Positions 35,271 to 45,543 are shown, counted from the first letter of the stretch. The stretch: DNA of 64,000 nt from Corynebacterium zhongnanshanii (GCF_014490575.1 NZ_CP061033.1:186001-250000), one strand, 5' to 3'. Made by a program: numbers and translations. Notes: a model not told the origin generated them from the letters alone.

Positions 35271-35299
35271 CCGGTTTAACCCGCACTGCGTTTAACCGG
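35271..35299. terminator. Bidirectional hairpin
   Basis: CCGGTTTAAC and GTTTAACCGG pair with a single T/T mismatch around a nine-base loop. It spans the stop of the leftward AbgT gene and follows module 2, so it may end both transcripts. Confidence 0.5.
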
Positions 35300-36950
35300 C
35301 CGGGTAGTGCATGGACACGCCCGGCCCCAGCGGAATACCCAGCAGGTACCACACCACGAAGAACACGAACCAGCCCGCCAGCATCGTCAGAGAATACGGC
35401 AGCGCCAGGGACATCAAGGTTCCCACACCTGCGCGCTTGTAGTAGCGCTGCAAGAACGTTAACGCCAGCGCAAAATACGGAGACATCGGCGTGATGATGT
35501 TCGTTGGCGAATCACCAATACGGAACAACATCTGCGCCACCTCCGGGCTGATATTCACGTACATCAGCATGGGCACAACCACCGGAGCCATCAGGGCCCA
35601 CTGGGCAGAACCGGACGTAATAAACAGGTTCAGCAGCGCAACCATCAGCACCAAACCGGCGAACATCACCAGCGGCGGCAAGTTCCAGGCCTGCAGCAAT
35701 TCAGAGCCCTTAATGGCCGTCCACACGCCCAAATTGGACCAATCGAACCACGCCAAAAACTGCGCCACCATAAAGAACAGCACAATCATTGGCAGCAGCG
35801 ACTGCAACCCCTTGGCCATAAAGTCTGGCACATCACCGGCGGATGTAATGGTGCCCACCTTCAGGCCGTACACAGCACCCACCACGAAGAATCCCAGCGC
35901 AATCGGTACCGCAATAGCCTGAATCAGGGGAGACTCCATAAACTCCCCATCGGGACCTGCGAATGGAGAACCCGGTACGAAAATCAGCGCGAAGAACACC
36001 GCCAAAAAGACCAGCAGCGCCACGCCAGCCCACGCCAAACCGCGAGCCTCAATGGGCTTGAGGGACAGCTCCTCCTCGTCCTCAGAGAAGTCGTAATCCT
36101 CATCTGCATTGCCGTCAGCGTCCTCATCCGAAAAGGACAACGAAGACGTATCTAGATCGTCGTGATCCACCAGCTCACGCGCCTTGCGTACAATAAACAG
36201 CTCCGTCACCGCCGTGATAATCAGCGACAGCACAATTGCCGACGGCACCACGAAGAAAATATTCGCCAGCGCATTCACCGTGTAGTCCGGATCCACAATG
36301 TGCGCCGCCTTCGTGGAAATACCCGCCAGCAGCAAATCCGTGATATTCAGAATCAGCGACGCATTAAACCCAGCCGAACTCGCCGCGAACGCCACCATCG
36401 CTCCCACAATCGGGGAACGCCCCACCGCATGAAACGCCATCGCGCCCAGCGGAATCAAAATGACATAAATCGCATCCGACGCCACACTTCCCGTCACACC
36501 GGCCAATGCCAGAACAAACGTCAGCATCTTTGGGGACACGCGTGCGACCATGGCGCGGACCAGCGCAGAGAGCAGCCCTGTCTGCTCCGCGACTGCCACG
36601 CCCAGCATCACGGCCAGGATCACGCCCAAGGGTGGGAAGCTGATGAAGTTATTCACCGCTTCCGTGACCATCTTGGATAGGCCCTCGCTGGTGAGGAGGT
36701 TCGTCACCTCAATGGGATCCCCGGACTCGGGATCCGTGGCGGACATGCCCACCGATGAGCCGATCCACGAGGCGACGGCAACAATGCCGGCAAGAAAGAC
36801 GAACAGCCAAAAAGGATTAGGCAGCTTATTGCCGATCTTTTCAATGGTGCCCAGGAAGCCGCCTGGAGCCTCAGGCGGCTTCTTCTGGTCGTGATCCTTG
36901 GCGTCGGTTTTCTCAGCGTTAGATTTTTTGGAAGCGGTGGATGAAGACAT
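35292..36950 (-). CDS. AbgT-family transporter
   Basis: The protein, about 552 residues, has a polar, Lys-rich N-terminus and about 12 hydrophobic segments. Characteristic AbgT stretches include PNPFWLFVFLAGIVA and SGSAQWALMAPVVVPMLMY near the C-terminus, and an acidic cytoplasmic loop with DDLDTSSLSFSDEDADGN. The founding member takes up p-aminobenzoyl-glutamate; other members export sulfonamides, so the direction and substrate here are open. I chose the ATG at 36948-36950; a start ten codons earlier is possible and neither has a strong ribosome site. Its neighbours do not explain its role. Confidence 0.85.
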   Translation of the reverse strand: MSSSTASKKSNAEKTDAKDHDQKKPPEAPGGFLGTIEKIGNKLPNPFWLFVFLAGIVAVASWIGSSVGMSATDPESGDPIEVTNLLTSEGLSKMVTEAVNNFISFPPLGVILAVMLGVAVAEQTGLLSALVRAMVARVSPKMLTFVLALAGVTGSVASDAIYVILIPLGAMAFHAVGRSPIVGAMVAFAASSAGFNASLILNITDLLLAGISTKAAHIVDPDYTVNALANIFFVVPSAIVLSLIITAVTELFIVRKARELVDHDDLDTSSLSFSDEDADGNADEDYDFSEDEEELSLKPIEARGLAWAGVALLVFLAVFFALIFVPGSPFAGPDGEFMESPLIQAIAVPIALGFFVVGAVYGLKVGTITSAGDVPDFMAKGLQSLLPMIVLFFMVAQFLAWFDWSNLGVWTAIKGSELLQAWNLPPLVMFAGLVLMVALLNLFITSGSAQWALMAPVVVPMLMYVNISPEVAQMLFRIGDSPTNIITPMSPYFALALTFLQRYYKRAGVGTLMSLALPYSLTMLAGWFVFFVVWYLLGIPLGPGVSMHYPAG

Positions 36951-37012
36951 GGTTGCTTGCTCGCTCACTCTCAACGTCACAATGTGATGGCAACCACCCT
37001 ACCTGCTGAGAG

Positions 37013-38020
<1,008 letters not shown>

Positions 38021-39265
38021 CTATTGCTTGTAACTCGACAAGAAATTGCCCAGACGCTCAATGGCATCGGACAAATCACGAGCCCACGGCAACGTCACAA
38101 TGCGGAAATGATCCGGCTCCGGCCAGTTGAAACCAGTGCCCTGAACCATATGAATCTTCTCCGCGCGCAAAAGATCAAACATGAACTTCTCATCATCATG
38201 AATCTCATGCACATTCGGATCCAGCTTCGGGAACGCATACAGCGCACCCATCGGCTTGACGCAGCTCACGCCCGGAATCTCATTCAACTTCTCGTACGCC
38301 ACATTGCGCTGCTCCAGCAGGCGGCCACCCGGAAGCACCAAATCATTGATGGACTGGCGGCCCGAAATTGCCACCTGAATGGCATGCTGGGCCGGAACAT
38401 TCGGGCACAAACGCGTGCCAGCCAGCACAGACAAGCCCTCAATAAAGCCCTTCGCGTGGGACTTCGGGCCGGTCAGCACCATCCATCCTGCGCGATAACC
38501 GGCCACGCGGTATGCCTTCGACAAACCGTTATACGTAATGCACAGCAAATCAGGGCACAAGGACGCGATGGAAATGTGCTGGGCATCGTCGTACAAAATC
38601 TTGTCGTAAATCTCATCGGCAAGAATCAGTAGGGAATGCTTGCGTGCAACATCCACAATCTTCTGCAGAATCTCCCGGGAATACACGGCACCCGTCGGGT
38701 TATTCGGATTGATCACCACAATGGCCTTAGTGCGCGGGGTGATCTTCGCTTCAATGTCCTCGATGGACGGGGTCCAGCCGTTGTCCTCATCACACAGATA
38801 ATGCACCGGAGTTCCGCCTGACAGGGACGTCGCAGCTGTCCACAGCGGGTAATCCGGCGACGGGATCAACACCTCATCGCCATCATTGACCAACGCCTGC
38901 ATCGTCATGGTAATCAGCTCGGACACGCCATTGCCCAAGAACACATCCTCCACGTCAAAGCGCGGAAAATCAGGGATGACCTCGTAGCGAGCAAAAATGG
39001 CGCGGCGGGCGCTGATGATTCCCTTGGAGGTGGAGTAGCCCTGCGCATAGGGTAGCGCCGCAATCATGTCACGCATGATCACATCAGGAGCCTCGAAACC
39101 GAACACGGCAGGGTTACCCGTGTTGAGCTTCAGGATGCGGTGACCATCTGCCTCCATCCGCTCGGCCTCGGCGTTCACCGGGCCGCGGATTTCGTACAAG
39201 ACGTTTTGCAGTTTGGTGGACTGATCCAGCGCCCGAAGGTCGCTGGGGCGAATTGGCTTACTCAT
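38021..39265 (-). CDS. alaT: Alanine aminotransferase AlaT
   Basis: The 414-residue PLP enzyme is clearly AlaT-like: LNTGNPAVFGFEAPDVI near residues 46-62, VVINPNNPTGAVY, and NGLSKAYRVAGYRAGW with the PLP-binding Lys. It transfers amino groups between glutamate and pyruvate. Compared with the C. glutamicum protein as I remember it, the N-terminus is shorter but the core is nearly collinear. The ATG at 39263-39265 is preferred; another ATG three codons upstream is possible. In mycobacteria the equivalent gene (Rv0337c) lies next to the Fe-S reductase; here the two are about 6.5 kb apart. Confidence 0.92.
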   Translation of the reverse strand: MSKPIRPSDLRALDQSTKLQNVLYEIRGPVNAEAERMEADGHRILKLNTGNPAVFGFEAPDVIMRDMIAALPYAQGYSTSKGIISARRAIFARYEVIPDFPRFDVEDVFLGNGVSELITMTMQALVNDGDEVLIPSPDYPLWTAATSLSGGTPVHYLCDEDNGWTPSIEDIEAKITPRTKAIVVINPNNPTGAVYSREILQKIVDVARKHSLLILADEIYDKILYDDAQHISIASLCPDLLCITYNGLSKAYRVAGYRAGWMVLTGPKSHAKGFIEGLSVLAGTRLCPNVPAQHAIQVAISGRQSINDLVLPGGRLLEQRNVAYEKLNEIPGVSCVKPMGALYAFPKLDPNVHEIHDDEKFMFDLLRAEKIHMVQGTGFNWPEPDHFRIVTLPWARDLSDAIERLGNFLSSYKQ

Positions 39266-39333
39266 TCTGTACATTCTGCCACGTTTAGCCCCACATACGG
39301 GAGAGGTGGCGAAGTATTTTTTCGCAGAGCTTA

Positions 39334-40101
39334 TTAATTAGCAGCCCCAGGGTTCGCAGGCTGCCCTGCGCCTCCCGCGTTCCCCGAGTTTCCGGTGGCT
39401 CCGCCCAGGTTCGAGTTGCCCGCGCCGGCGCCTCCGCCGTTGCCAGCACTTGTACCGCCGCCATTACCCGCGCCGTTGCTAGCACCGTTGCCTGCGCCTG
39501 CACCGCCGCCAGGGCTCACATTCCCGGAGTTACCCGCGCCACCTGCGCCACCGTTTCCGGCAGCGCCACCCGTGCCGGCGCCGCCGTTACCTTGGCCGCC
39601 ACCATTCGGGGCAGGGCGATTGCCCTGCTGAGAAGGCCTGGGAGCCGACGGATTATCATTCGCCGCCGCGCCGTCCGAGTTCTGCGATGGCGACGGCTCT
39701 TGATTATCCTGCCCAGAGCCGGTCCCACCCCAGCCGGACGTCCCAGAGCCAGAGCCGTAACCGGATCCACCGCCGTAGCCATAGCCGGAGCCGTACCCCG
39801 AGCCACTGCTCTTCTTGGAGCTCTTCGACGTCTTGGACGCATCCGGCGTGGCCGAGTGGTACTTATTCACGGTGGTCGCGGGCGGGTGCGTGACCGAGAG
39901 CTGCTGATTCACACCACCCACAGAGTCCGTGTTGTTGGTGTTGCGCATCATCAGATAGCCGCCAAAGCCTGCCAGGAAAATGCAGACCAAACCGGCTGCC
40001 AGGATGATGATCCAGGCAGCTGGGCGCTTCTTTTTCGTATCTTCCCCCTGTGGGACCGCGTCAGTTGAAGTCTCGGAGGAAACGGGTTGGTCGGCAGTCA
40101 T
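39334..40101 (-). CDS. Membrane-anchored Gly/Asn-rich protein
   Basis: The 255-residue protein has a cytoplasmic polar segment, a single membrane helix at about residues 29-52 (WIIILAAGLVCIFLAGFGG), and an extracytoplasmic part. The latter begins with a short normal sequence and then becomes Ser/Lys-rich, Gly/Tyr-rich (GSGYGSGYGYGGG) and finally Gly/Asn/Ala-rich to the end. The last 130 residues are low complexity and probably disordered. I recognise no family. It could be a wall-spanning linker or surface protein. It lies 68 bases upstream of alaT and may be co-transcribed with it. Confidence 0.7.
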   Translation of the reverse strand: MTADQPVSSETSTDAVPQGEDTKKKRPAAWIIILAAGLVCIFLAGFGGYLMMRNTNNTDSVGGVNQQLSVTHPPATTVNKYHSATPDASKTSKSSKKSSGSGYGSGYGYGGGSGYGSGSGTSGWGGTGSGQDNQEPSPSQNSDGAAANDNPSAPRPSQQGNRPAPNGGGQGNGGAGTGGAAGNGGAGGAGNSGNVSPGGGAGAGNGASNGAGNGGGTSAGNGGGAGAGNSNLGGATGNSGNAGGAGQPANPGAAN

Positions 40102-40174
40102 AATAGCTTAAAGTGTACTCGCTTTGAGGCGTGGGAACGAAGAATGTGACGGGGTTCGGTGGAAACACTTGGTT

Positions 40175-40190
40175 GGCCGCGCTGGCGGCC
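40175..40190 (-). terminator. Short hairpin after the ROK regulator gene
   Basis: GGCCGC and GCGGCC pair around four bases, 22 bases past the end of the leftward regulator gene. The stem is short, so the call is tentative. Confidence 0.4.
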
Positions 40191-40211
40191 GTCGTGCGTC
40201 CTCGTCGCGCC

Positions 40212-41528
40212 CTACACCGGCGATTGCCACAGCGGGTGCAACGCCACCATCTTCACCGCATCCAGCGTGGCGTGAGGGTGCGCGGGGTGCGCCTTTAAGA
40301 TGCGTTCGCTGGCGTTGCGATTCAGCCACTGCGCCAGCCGCCGTGTGCGTTCCGGGTCTGCGGAAAACGTCTCCCCGGCCAGCACCACCTCGTCCGGATC
40401 GGTGACCTGAGCTGCGATATCAATGAGTTTGCCCAGCAGGTCCGTGCGCTCATCCAGCAGCTCCGCCGCTTTCGCGTTCGTCCGCGCCGCGCGCACCAGT
40501 TCCTCCAGCGACGCCGCCGGGTGCCCCATCTCCGCCGCCACATCCAGCAGCCGCCCCACGCTCAGCGGGTCCTGCCGGCCGCTCGTGCTGGTCTGCTCTC
40601 CCTGATTTTTATCCGACGCCGAAGCGTCACTCACCGCCAGCCTCGATTGAGCCAACAGCGCGGAGATGAGCGCGGATTGGTGGCCCACGCGAGGCCTGTG
40701 GATTCCGCCGTGAATGATCCACGAGTAGCTCAGCACTTCGCGGGAGTACACGTAAAGGATGGAGGAGGATTGCGTGGGGGAGACAGTGGGGTCCCGGAAG
40801 GCTAGTTCCATCCCGGCCAGCGCGCTCACACCGGTGCCGAGGCTGATCGGCAGGGTGTGGTCTAAAGGTAGGGCGGAGGGGAGGTCGTGGAGGGCGCGCT
40901 GCACCTCGGTGGGCAGGTGGATGCCATCCCAGGCCGGGATGGGGGACTCCAGTACGCCGTTGGCGAGGACGTCCGTGGAGAAGGCAAGCCCGATGCTGCG
41001 CAGCTGTGCAGGCCGTGCTGGTCCTGCCGCTGTTCGCTCTGCCGTGCCTGTCCCCGATGCAGCCTGCGCCTCCGCTGCCGCCGGTGCTGCCTGCCCGAGA
41101 TGCCCCTTCACCAGGTGCGATAAACGCCCAAGGACGAAGGGAAGCGCTTCGTGGGGAGGCGTGGCGTCGAGAAAAAGGGGAAAAGAATCGTGAGCCAGCG
41201 TGCGTCCGGCGATGTCCGTGAGTACCAGCTGCGTCCGGCGCAGGCCGATGTGCGCGCCGGTGGCGAGGTGCGCGCGGCCGTCGACGGTGAGGGAGGAGCT
41301 GGGGCGGCCGGTGGCGTTCGTGGCGGTGGTGGTGGCGCTGAGGATGCCTTCGTCCGTGAGGCGCGTGACCAGGCGGTGGATCGTGGGTTGGGATAGGTGT
41401 AGCGAGCGTTGCAGTTCGGTGCGGGTGATCCCGGGGTGCGCCCGTACTTGTTGCAGGCACAGTCCGGCGGCGTCTGTGGGCAGGGCAAAGTGGACGGTGT
41501 TGATGCTGGGGGCCGGGCGTGAGCTCAT
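40212..41528 (-). CDS. ROK-family transcriptional regulator, SsuR-like
   Basis: The regulator, about 438 residues, has an N-terminal winged helix (about residues 20-75, including TRTELQRSLHLSQPTIHRLVTRL) and a ROK-type second part that lacks an obvious sugar-kinase active site. In C. glutamicum the ROK regulator SsuR controls sulfonate and sulfonate-ester genes and is itself under McbR control. Divergence from a sulfone-oxidation operon and an McbR-type box 22 bases before the ATG both fit SsuR. An Ala/Thr/Gly-rich insertion occurs near residue 150. The start at 41526-41528 is preferred to a GTG three codons upstream. Confidence 0.8.
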   Translation of the reverse strand: MSSRPAPSINTVHFALPTDAAGLCLQQVRAHPGITRTELQRSLHLSQPTIHRLVTRLTDEGILSATTTATNATGRPSSSLTVDGRAHLATGAHIGLRRTQLVLTDIAGRTLAHDSFPLFLDATPPHEALPFVLGRLSHLVKGHLGQAAPAAAEAQAASGTGTAERTAAGPARPAQLRSIGLAFSTDVLANGVLESPIPAWDGIHLPTEVQRALHDLPSALPLDHTLPISLGTGVSALAGMELAFRDPTVSPTQSSSILYVYSREVLSYSWIIHGGIHRPRVGHQSALISALLAQSRLAVSDASASDKNQGEQTSTSGRQDPLSVGRLLDVAAEMGHPAASLEELVRAARTNAKAAELLDERTDLLGKLIDIAAQVTDPDEVVLAGETFSADPERTRRLAQWLNRNASERILKAHPAHPHATLDAVKMVALHPLWQSPV

Positions 41529-41550
41529 GCGTGCCACTCTACCAAGTGTC

Positions 41551-41566
41551 TAGACCGCTCTGTCTA
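41551..41566. promoter_or_regulatory. McbR-type box before the ROK regulator
   Basis: TAGACCGCTCTGTCTA is a perfect TAGAC-N6-GTCTA, the known binding motif of McbR, the TetR-type repressor of sulfur metabolism in C. glutamicum. It lies 22 bases upstream of the regulator ATG. Confidence 0.75.
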
Positions 41567-41655
41567 GAAACTGGGTGATTGTAGCGCACTGCCACCCCAT
41601 CTGGGTCCCATGTCTGGAAAATAATTGCGCACGAATTAAACCATTGCCGGTTTTC

Positions 41656-41671
41656 TAGACAGAATGGTCTA
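41656..41671. promoter_or_regulatory. McbR-type box before the flavin reductase
   Basis: TAGACAGAATGGTCTA is a second perfect TAGAC-N6-GTCTA. It ends nine bases before the flavin-reductase ATG, so it overlaps the promoter of a leaderless or near-leaderless transcript. Confidence 0.75.
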
Positions 41672-41680
41672 CTCTGTGTC

Positions 41681-42280
41681 ATGACTTTGATTGATTCCTA
41701 CGCCCCAGCACGAAACACCACCCGCGGCCTCGAGCGAATCTCCGCACACACCTGGGACTTCACCCCGGCGCCACGCACCGGCACCCAGCCGGTCGACACC
41801 ACGGACACCAAAGCCCTCCGCCGAGCCTTTGCAAACGTCCCCACGCCGCTGGCCACCGCCGCAGCCCTCGTCGACGGCCGTCCCGTCGGCATGGTCCTGG
41901 GCTCCTTCGTGGTGCACAGCCTGGAGCCAGCCCTCGTCAGCGTAAGTATCCAAACCACCTCCGGCACCTGGCCGCAGCTGCGCAACGCCGGCCGCATCGG
42001 GCTCAGCATCCTGTCCGAAAATAACCGCCACGTCATCAACAACTTCTACCGCCCCGCCCACGAGCGCTTCGACTCCCTTGATTACATCACCCACGGCGAG
42101 GCCATCCTCTTCCCCGACGCCGCCCTGCACATCACCGCCGACGTCGCCGAAGAAGTGACGGTGGGCGACCACGTCATGGCGGTGTTGCGCGTCCACGACA
42201 TCCACCACGCCTCCGAGGAACAGCTCGACAAGCCACGGCCTCTGGTGTTCCACCAGTCGGAAGTGACCACGGCTCGTTAA
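41681..42280 (+). CDS. Flavin reductase (HpaC/SsuE-like role)
   Basis: The 199-residue protein has a flavin reductase-like domain from about residue 48 (ALRRAFANVPTPLATAAALVDGRPVGMVLGSF) to the end, with VSIQTTSGTWPQLRNAGRIGLSIL as the FMN-binding region. It should supply reduced FMN to the monooxygenases encoded next. The first 45 residues are polar and poorly conserved. No ribosome site precedes the ATG, and the McbR-type box is only nine bases away, so translation is probably leaderless. A 73-base gap separates it from the SfnG-like gene. Confidence 0.85.
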   Translation: MTLIDSYAPARNTTRGLERISAHTWDFTPAPRTGTQPVDTTDTKALRRAFANVPTPLATAAALVDGRPVGMVLGSFVVHSLEPALVSVSIQTTSGTWPQLRNAGRIGLSILSENNRHVINNFYRPAHERFDSLDYITHGEAILFPDAALHITADVAEEVTVGDHVMAVLRVHDIHHASEEQLDKPRPLVFHQSEVTTAR

Positions 42281-42353
42281 GGCTCTCGCTGCGTCGGCGC
42301 AAGAACCCACGAATACATACAGAAAATCTACATAGAGAAAAAGGATTAACACC

Positions 42354-43520
42354 ATGTCTACCTCCCGTACCGCAGACCACCTGAACTTCGCCTACTGGGT
42401 CCCCAACGTCTCCGGAGGTCTCGTCACCTCCACCGTGGACCAGCGCACCGACTGGGGCATTGATTACAACCGCACCCTGGCCCAGCACGCTGAGCAAGCC
42501 GGCTTTGAATACGCCCTCACGCAGGTCCGTTACCTCGGCAGTTATTCTGCCGAATACCAGCACGAATCCGTGAGCTTCTCCCTCGCCCTGCTGGAAGCTA
42601 CCGAGAAGCTGAACGTCATCGCCGCCGTGCACCCAGGGCTCTGGCAGCCAGGAGTTCTGGCGAACCTGGGCTCCACCGCAAGCGAACTCTACAACGGACG
42701 CCTGGCCTTCAACATTGTCTCCGGCTGGCTGCGCGACGAGTTCCACGCCCTCGGTGAGCCATGGCTGGACCACGACGAACGCTACCGCCGCTCCGCAGAG
42801 TTCCTGCAGGTCCTGCGCAACATCTGGACCACCAGCCCCACCGAGTTCGCCGGTGACTTCTACCGCATCCGCAACTACACCCTGAAGCCTCAGCCCAAGA
42901 AGGTCCCACAGCTCTTCCAGGGAGGCTCTTCCACCGCAGCCCGCTTCAACGGCGGCAACTACGCCGACTGGTACTTCACCAACGGCGGCAGCATCGAAGA
43001 CCTCGAAGAGCAGATCGCCGAGGTGCGCCAGCACGCCGACGCCGCAGGCCGCGAAGTGAAGATCGGCGTGAACGCCTTCGTGATCCTGGACGACAGCCAA
43101 GAAAAGGCCGAAGAGCGCCTGCGCGAGATCGTCATTAACGCAGACAGCAAGGCCGTCAAGGACTTCAAGAAGGCCGTCCACCACGCCGGCGCCGTCACCA
43201 ACGACCAGAAGGGAATGTGGACCAACTCCAGCCTGGAAGACCTCGTTCAATACAACGACGGCTTCAAGACTGGACTGATCGGAACCCGCGACCACATCAA
43301 CGCCCAGATCGAAAAGCTGCGCTCCATCGGCGTGGACCTGGTGCTCTGCGGATTCCTGCACGTGGACGAAGAAGTCCAAGAGTTCGGAGAGAAGATCATC
43401 ACTCCGCTGCGCGAGCAGGAGGCGAACGACACTGCTGCGGACAGTGCTGCCGACAGCGCCGCTGAAGGTGCCAGCGCCGACAGCAGTGCCGAGGCCACCC
43501 CGACGCTCAGCCATGTCTAA
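42354..43520 (+). CDS. sfnG: FMNH2-dependent dimethyl sulfone monooxygenase, SfnG-like
   Basis: The 388-residue luciferase-like monooxygenase starts with FAYWVPNVSGGLVTS and continues through DYNRTLAQHAEQAGFEYALTQVRY, close to SfnG enzymes that split dimethyl sulfone into methanesulfinate and formaldehyde with reduced FMN. Related corynebacterial genes (seu) act on sulfonate esters, so the true substrate is uncertain. The last 35 residues are Ala/Ser/Asp/Glu-rich and absent from typical members. AAAAAGGAT precedes the ATG. Its last codons overlap the start of the SfnB-like gene by eight bases. Confidence 0.85.
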   Translation: MSTSRTADHLNFAYWVPNVSGGLVTSTVDQRTDWGIDYNRTLAQHAEQAGFEYALTQVRYLGSYSAEYQHESVSFSLALLEATEKLNVIAAVHPGLWQPGVLANLGSTASELYNGRLAFNIVSGWLRDEFHALGEPWLDHDERYRRSAEFLQVLRNIWTTSPTEFAGDFYRIRNYTLKPQPKKVPQLFQGGSSTAARFNGGNYADWYFTNGGSIEDLEEQIAEVRQHADAAGREVKIGVNAFVILDDSQEKAEERLREIVINADSKAVKDFKKAVHHAGAVTNDQKGMWTNSSLEDLVQYNDGFKTGLIGTRDHINAQIEKLRSIGVDLVLCGFLHVDEEVQEFGEKIITPLREQEANDTAADSAADSAAEGASADSSAEATPTLSHV

Positions 43521-44733
43521 CTCAACCATGTCTAACGTCGCAGAGCCTCAACCCATCGACCGCATCCTGGCCGCCGTGGACGACGTCCTCGACAATGCAC
43601 GCGAAGACTTCCACACCATCAACCGGCTGGGAGAAGGCAATGAGGGACGAGAGGTGGGCGTCGTAGAAAAAACGTTGCAACAGCTCCGCAGCACCCACGC
43701 ATTCGGCCTCACCGCAACGGCCGAAGCGCACGGCGAGCACCCCGCGGCCGGGCTTCGCGCGGCCATCGAGACCACGCGACGCCTCGCGCGGATCGACGGA
43801 TCGCTGGCGCAAATCCCGCAATCGCACTACGTCTTCAGCCGCTATGTTGGCGCCGCGCACCGCGCCGGCGAGGCCGCGGACGGGTATGCCCGGGAGGTGC
43901 TGGACGGCACGGTGCTTGTCGCCAACGCGCAAGTGGACCGCGACCCCGTGCGCGCGGAGACTGGTGTGGACGGGCGGACGCGGCTCAACGGGCACAAGAT
44001 TTTCTGCACAGGATCGCCCTACGCAGACATCCTGGCCATCGTCATTGGCGGCAAGGACGTTGTGTTTGTGCCCGCCGACGCGGCAGGCATCAGCATCGAC
44101 GACGACTGGCACGCGACCGGACAGGAGTTTACCGGCAGCGGGAGCGTGCGGCTTGAGGACGTGGACGTGACGGGGCTGGCGGTGCAGGCGCTGAGTGTTG
44201 GTGGTGCTGGCGAAGCTAGCGGTGGCGGTGCTGGCGGTGCTGGCGTGCCGGATGCCGGTGTCCTTCATCACGGCGCATTCGCGCAGGCGCTTCATGCTGG
44301 CATTGACCTGGGACTTTTTGAAGGCGCCGTCGAGATAGCGCATGGACTCGCGCGACTGCCGCGCCACGCCGATCAGCTGCCGGAGAGCCAGGCGACATTG
44401 CTGGGCGAGATCGACGTGAGCCTGTTTACAGCCCAAGCTGCGTACGGCGCGCTGCTCGACAGTCTGGGGCGGCCCGCGGAAGATAGCCAGGAGGTGGCGC
44501 TGAGCGTCACGCGTGCGAAGCTGGCGATTCAGGACGCGGCGCTGGCGAGTGTGTCCAAGCTGTTCGAAGTGGCGGGGTCGGCTGGGTACACCGCCACGCG
44601 CGCCCTCGACCGGCACTGGCGAGACCTTCGCGTGCACACGCTTCACGACAAGCGGCAGAATAAGCTGCGGCTGCTCGGGGAGCATGTGGGTGCCGAGGTG
44701 GCGTTGCCGCTGGATGGGAAGCTCGGCGGGTAA
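43513..44733 (+). CDS. Acyl-CoA dehydrogenase-like sulfur oxidoreductase, SfnB-like
   Basis: The 406-residue flavoprotein has an acyl-CoA dehydrogenase fold (SHYVFSRYVG, the beta domain with GHKIFCTGSPYADIL and the C-terminal helical part with GSAGYTATRALDRHWRDLRVHTL). It resembles SfnB-type sulfur-acquisition enzymes rather than fatty-acid enzymes. It probably uses reduced FMN on a sulfur compound, in line with its operon partners. A Gly/Ala-rich loop with the repeat GGAGGAG lies at about residue 240. The ATG at 43513 sits in ATGTCTAA, overlapping the end of sfnG; a second ATG at 43528 is also possible. Confidence 0.8.
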   Translation: MSNSTMSNVAEPQPIDRILAAVDDVLDNAREDFHTINRLGEGNEGREVGVVEKTLQQLRSTHAFGLTATAEAHGEHPAAGLRAAIETTRRLARIDGSLAQIPQSHYVFSRYVGAAHRAGEAADGYAREVLDGTVLVANAQVDRDPVRAETGVDGRTRLNGHKIFCTGSPYADILAIVIGGKDVVFVPADAAGISIDDDWHATGQEFTGSGSVRLEDVDVTGLAVQALSVGGAGEASGGGAGGAGVPDAGVLHHGAFAQALHAGIDLGLFEGAVEIAHGLARLPRHADQLPESQATLLGEIDVSLFTAQAAYGALLDSLGRPAEDSQEVALSVTRAKLAIQDAALASVSKLFEVAGSAGYTATRALDRHWRDLRVHTLHDKRQNKLRLLGEHVGAEVALPLDGKLGG

Positions 44734-44862
44734 AGCGTGTTGATTGGCTCGGCGGGTGAAGCTCGGCGAGTGGTGGCTGCTGGCAGTGCGGATGAGAAGC
44801 TGCGTTGCTGCTGCCGGTTCGCCGGATGAGTGGCTGGTGGTGGGGTGTTTACACTGGACCGT

Positions 44863-45543
44863 GTGAATTCTTCAGAACCAGCACCTGCCGGCGAGCCTAT
44901 TGATTTCAGTGCGCCTGCTGATCGTGTAGCGCCACTCCTGCTTGGAGGTATCCTGCGCTACGGCGGCGTGGGCTTGAGAATCACTGAAGTCGAGGCTTAC
45001 CTGGGGGAAAGCGACGCGGCCTCGCACGCCTACAAGGGGCCGACTCCACGATGCGCCACGATGTTCGGTCCGCCGGCGCGGCTGTACGTGTACGCGAGCT
45101 ATGGGATCCACCGTGCCGGGAACTTAGTGTGCCAGCCGGATGGCGTGGCTGGGGGAGTGTTGCTCCGAGGTGGGGAAGTGATGGAAGGGCACGACGTGGT
45201 GCGTGAGAGGCGTGGGCCTCAGGTTTCTGAGGTTGCGCTGGCACGCGGACCGGGGAATCTTGGTAAAGCGATGGGCTTCGATCTGGAGATGAATGGCGCT
45301 GAGGTGCGTCAGGGAGTTCCGCGCGAAGTGGGGGAGTCTGCTATGAGGGACTCAGATGTGGAGCCGTCAGTGGTAGGGGATTCGGTCCTGTACTTTCAGC
45401 GAGCTGCTGAGCCTGTGGATTATGTTGTGGGGCCCAGGATCGGTATCACGAAGAACGCGGATGCCGCGTTGAGGTTTTGGATTCCGGGGGATCAGACGGT
45501 CAGCAGCCCCAGAGGTAGGCGTAGATCCGGCCTTCAGGGATAG
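44863..45543 (+). CDS. DNA-3-methyladenine glycosylase (AAG/Mpg family)
   Basis: The 226-residue enzyme belongs to the AAG/Mpg family of base-excision repair glycosylases, which remove alkylated purines. Motifs visible are LLGGILRYGGVGLRITEVEAYLGESDAASHAYKGPTPRCATMFGPP, with the catalytic Glu in EVEAY, YVYASYGIHRAGNLV, and LARGPGNLGKAMG. The GTG at 44863 is preferred: a TACACT element lies 10 bases upstream, suggesting a leaderless transcript. A start 11 codons earlier is possible. The C-terminus beyond FWIPGD is a short basic tail. Confidence 0.88.
   Translation: MNSSEPAPAGEPIDFSAPADRVAPLLLGGILRYGGVGLRITEVEAYLGESDAASHAYKGPTPRCATMFGPPARLYVYASYGIHRAGNLVCQPDGVAGGVLLRGGEVMEGHDVVRERRGPQVSEVALARGPGNLGKAMGFDLEMNGAEVRQGVPREVGESAMRDSDVEPSVVGDSVLYFQRAAEPVDYVVGPRIGITKNADAALRFWIPGDQTVSSPRGRRRSGLQG

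Noticed and set aside
44734..44862. Direct repeats of GCTCGGCGGGT before the DNA glycosylase gene
   Set aside because: Short and imperfect, partly overlapping the end of the previous gene. Too weak to call a functional repeat.
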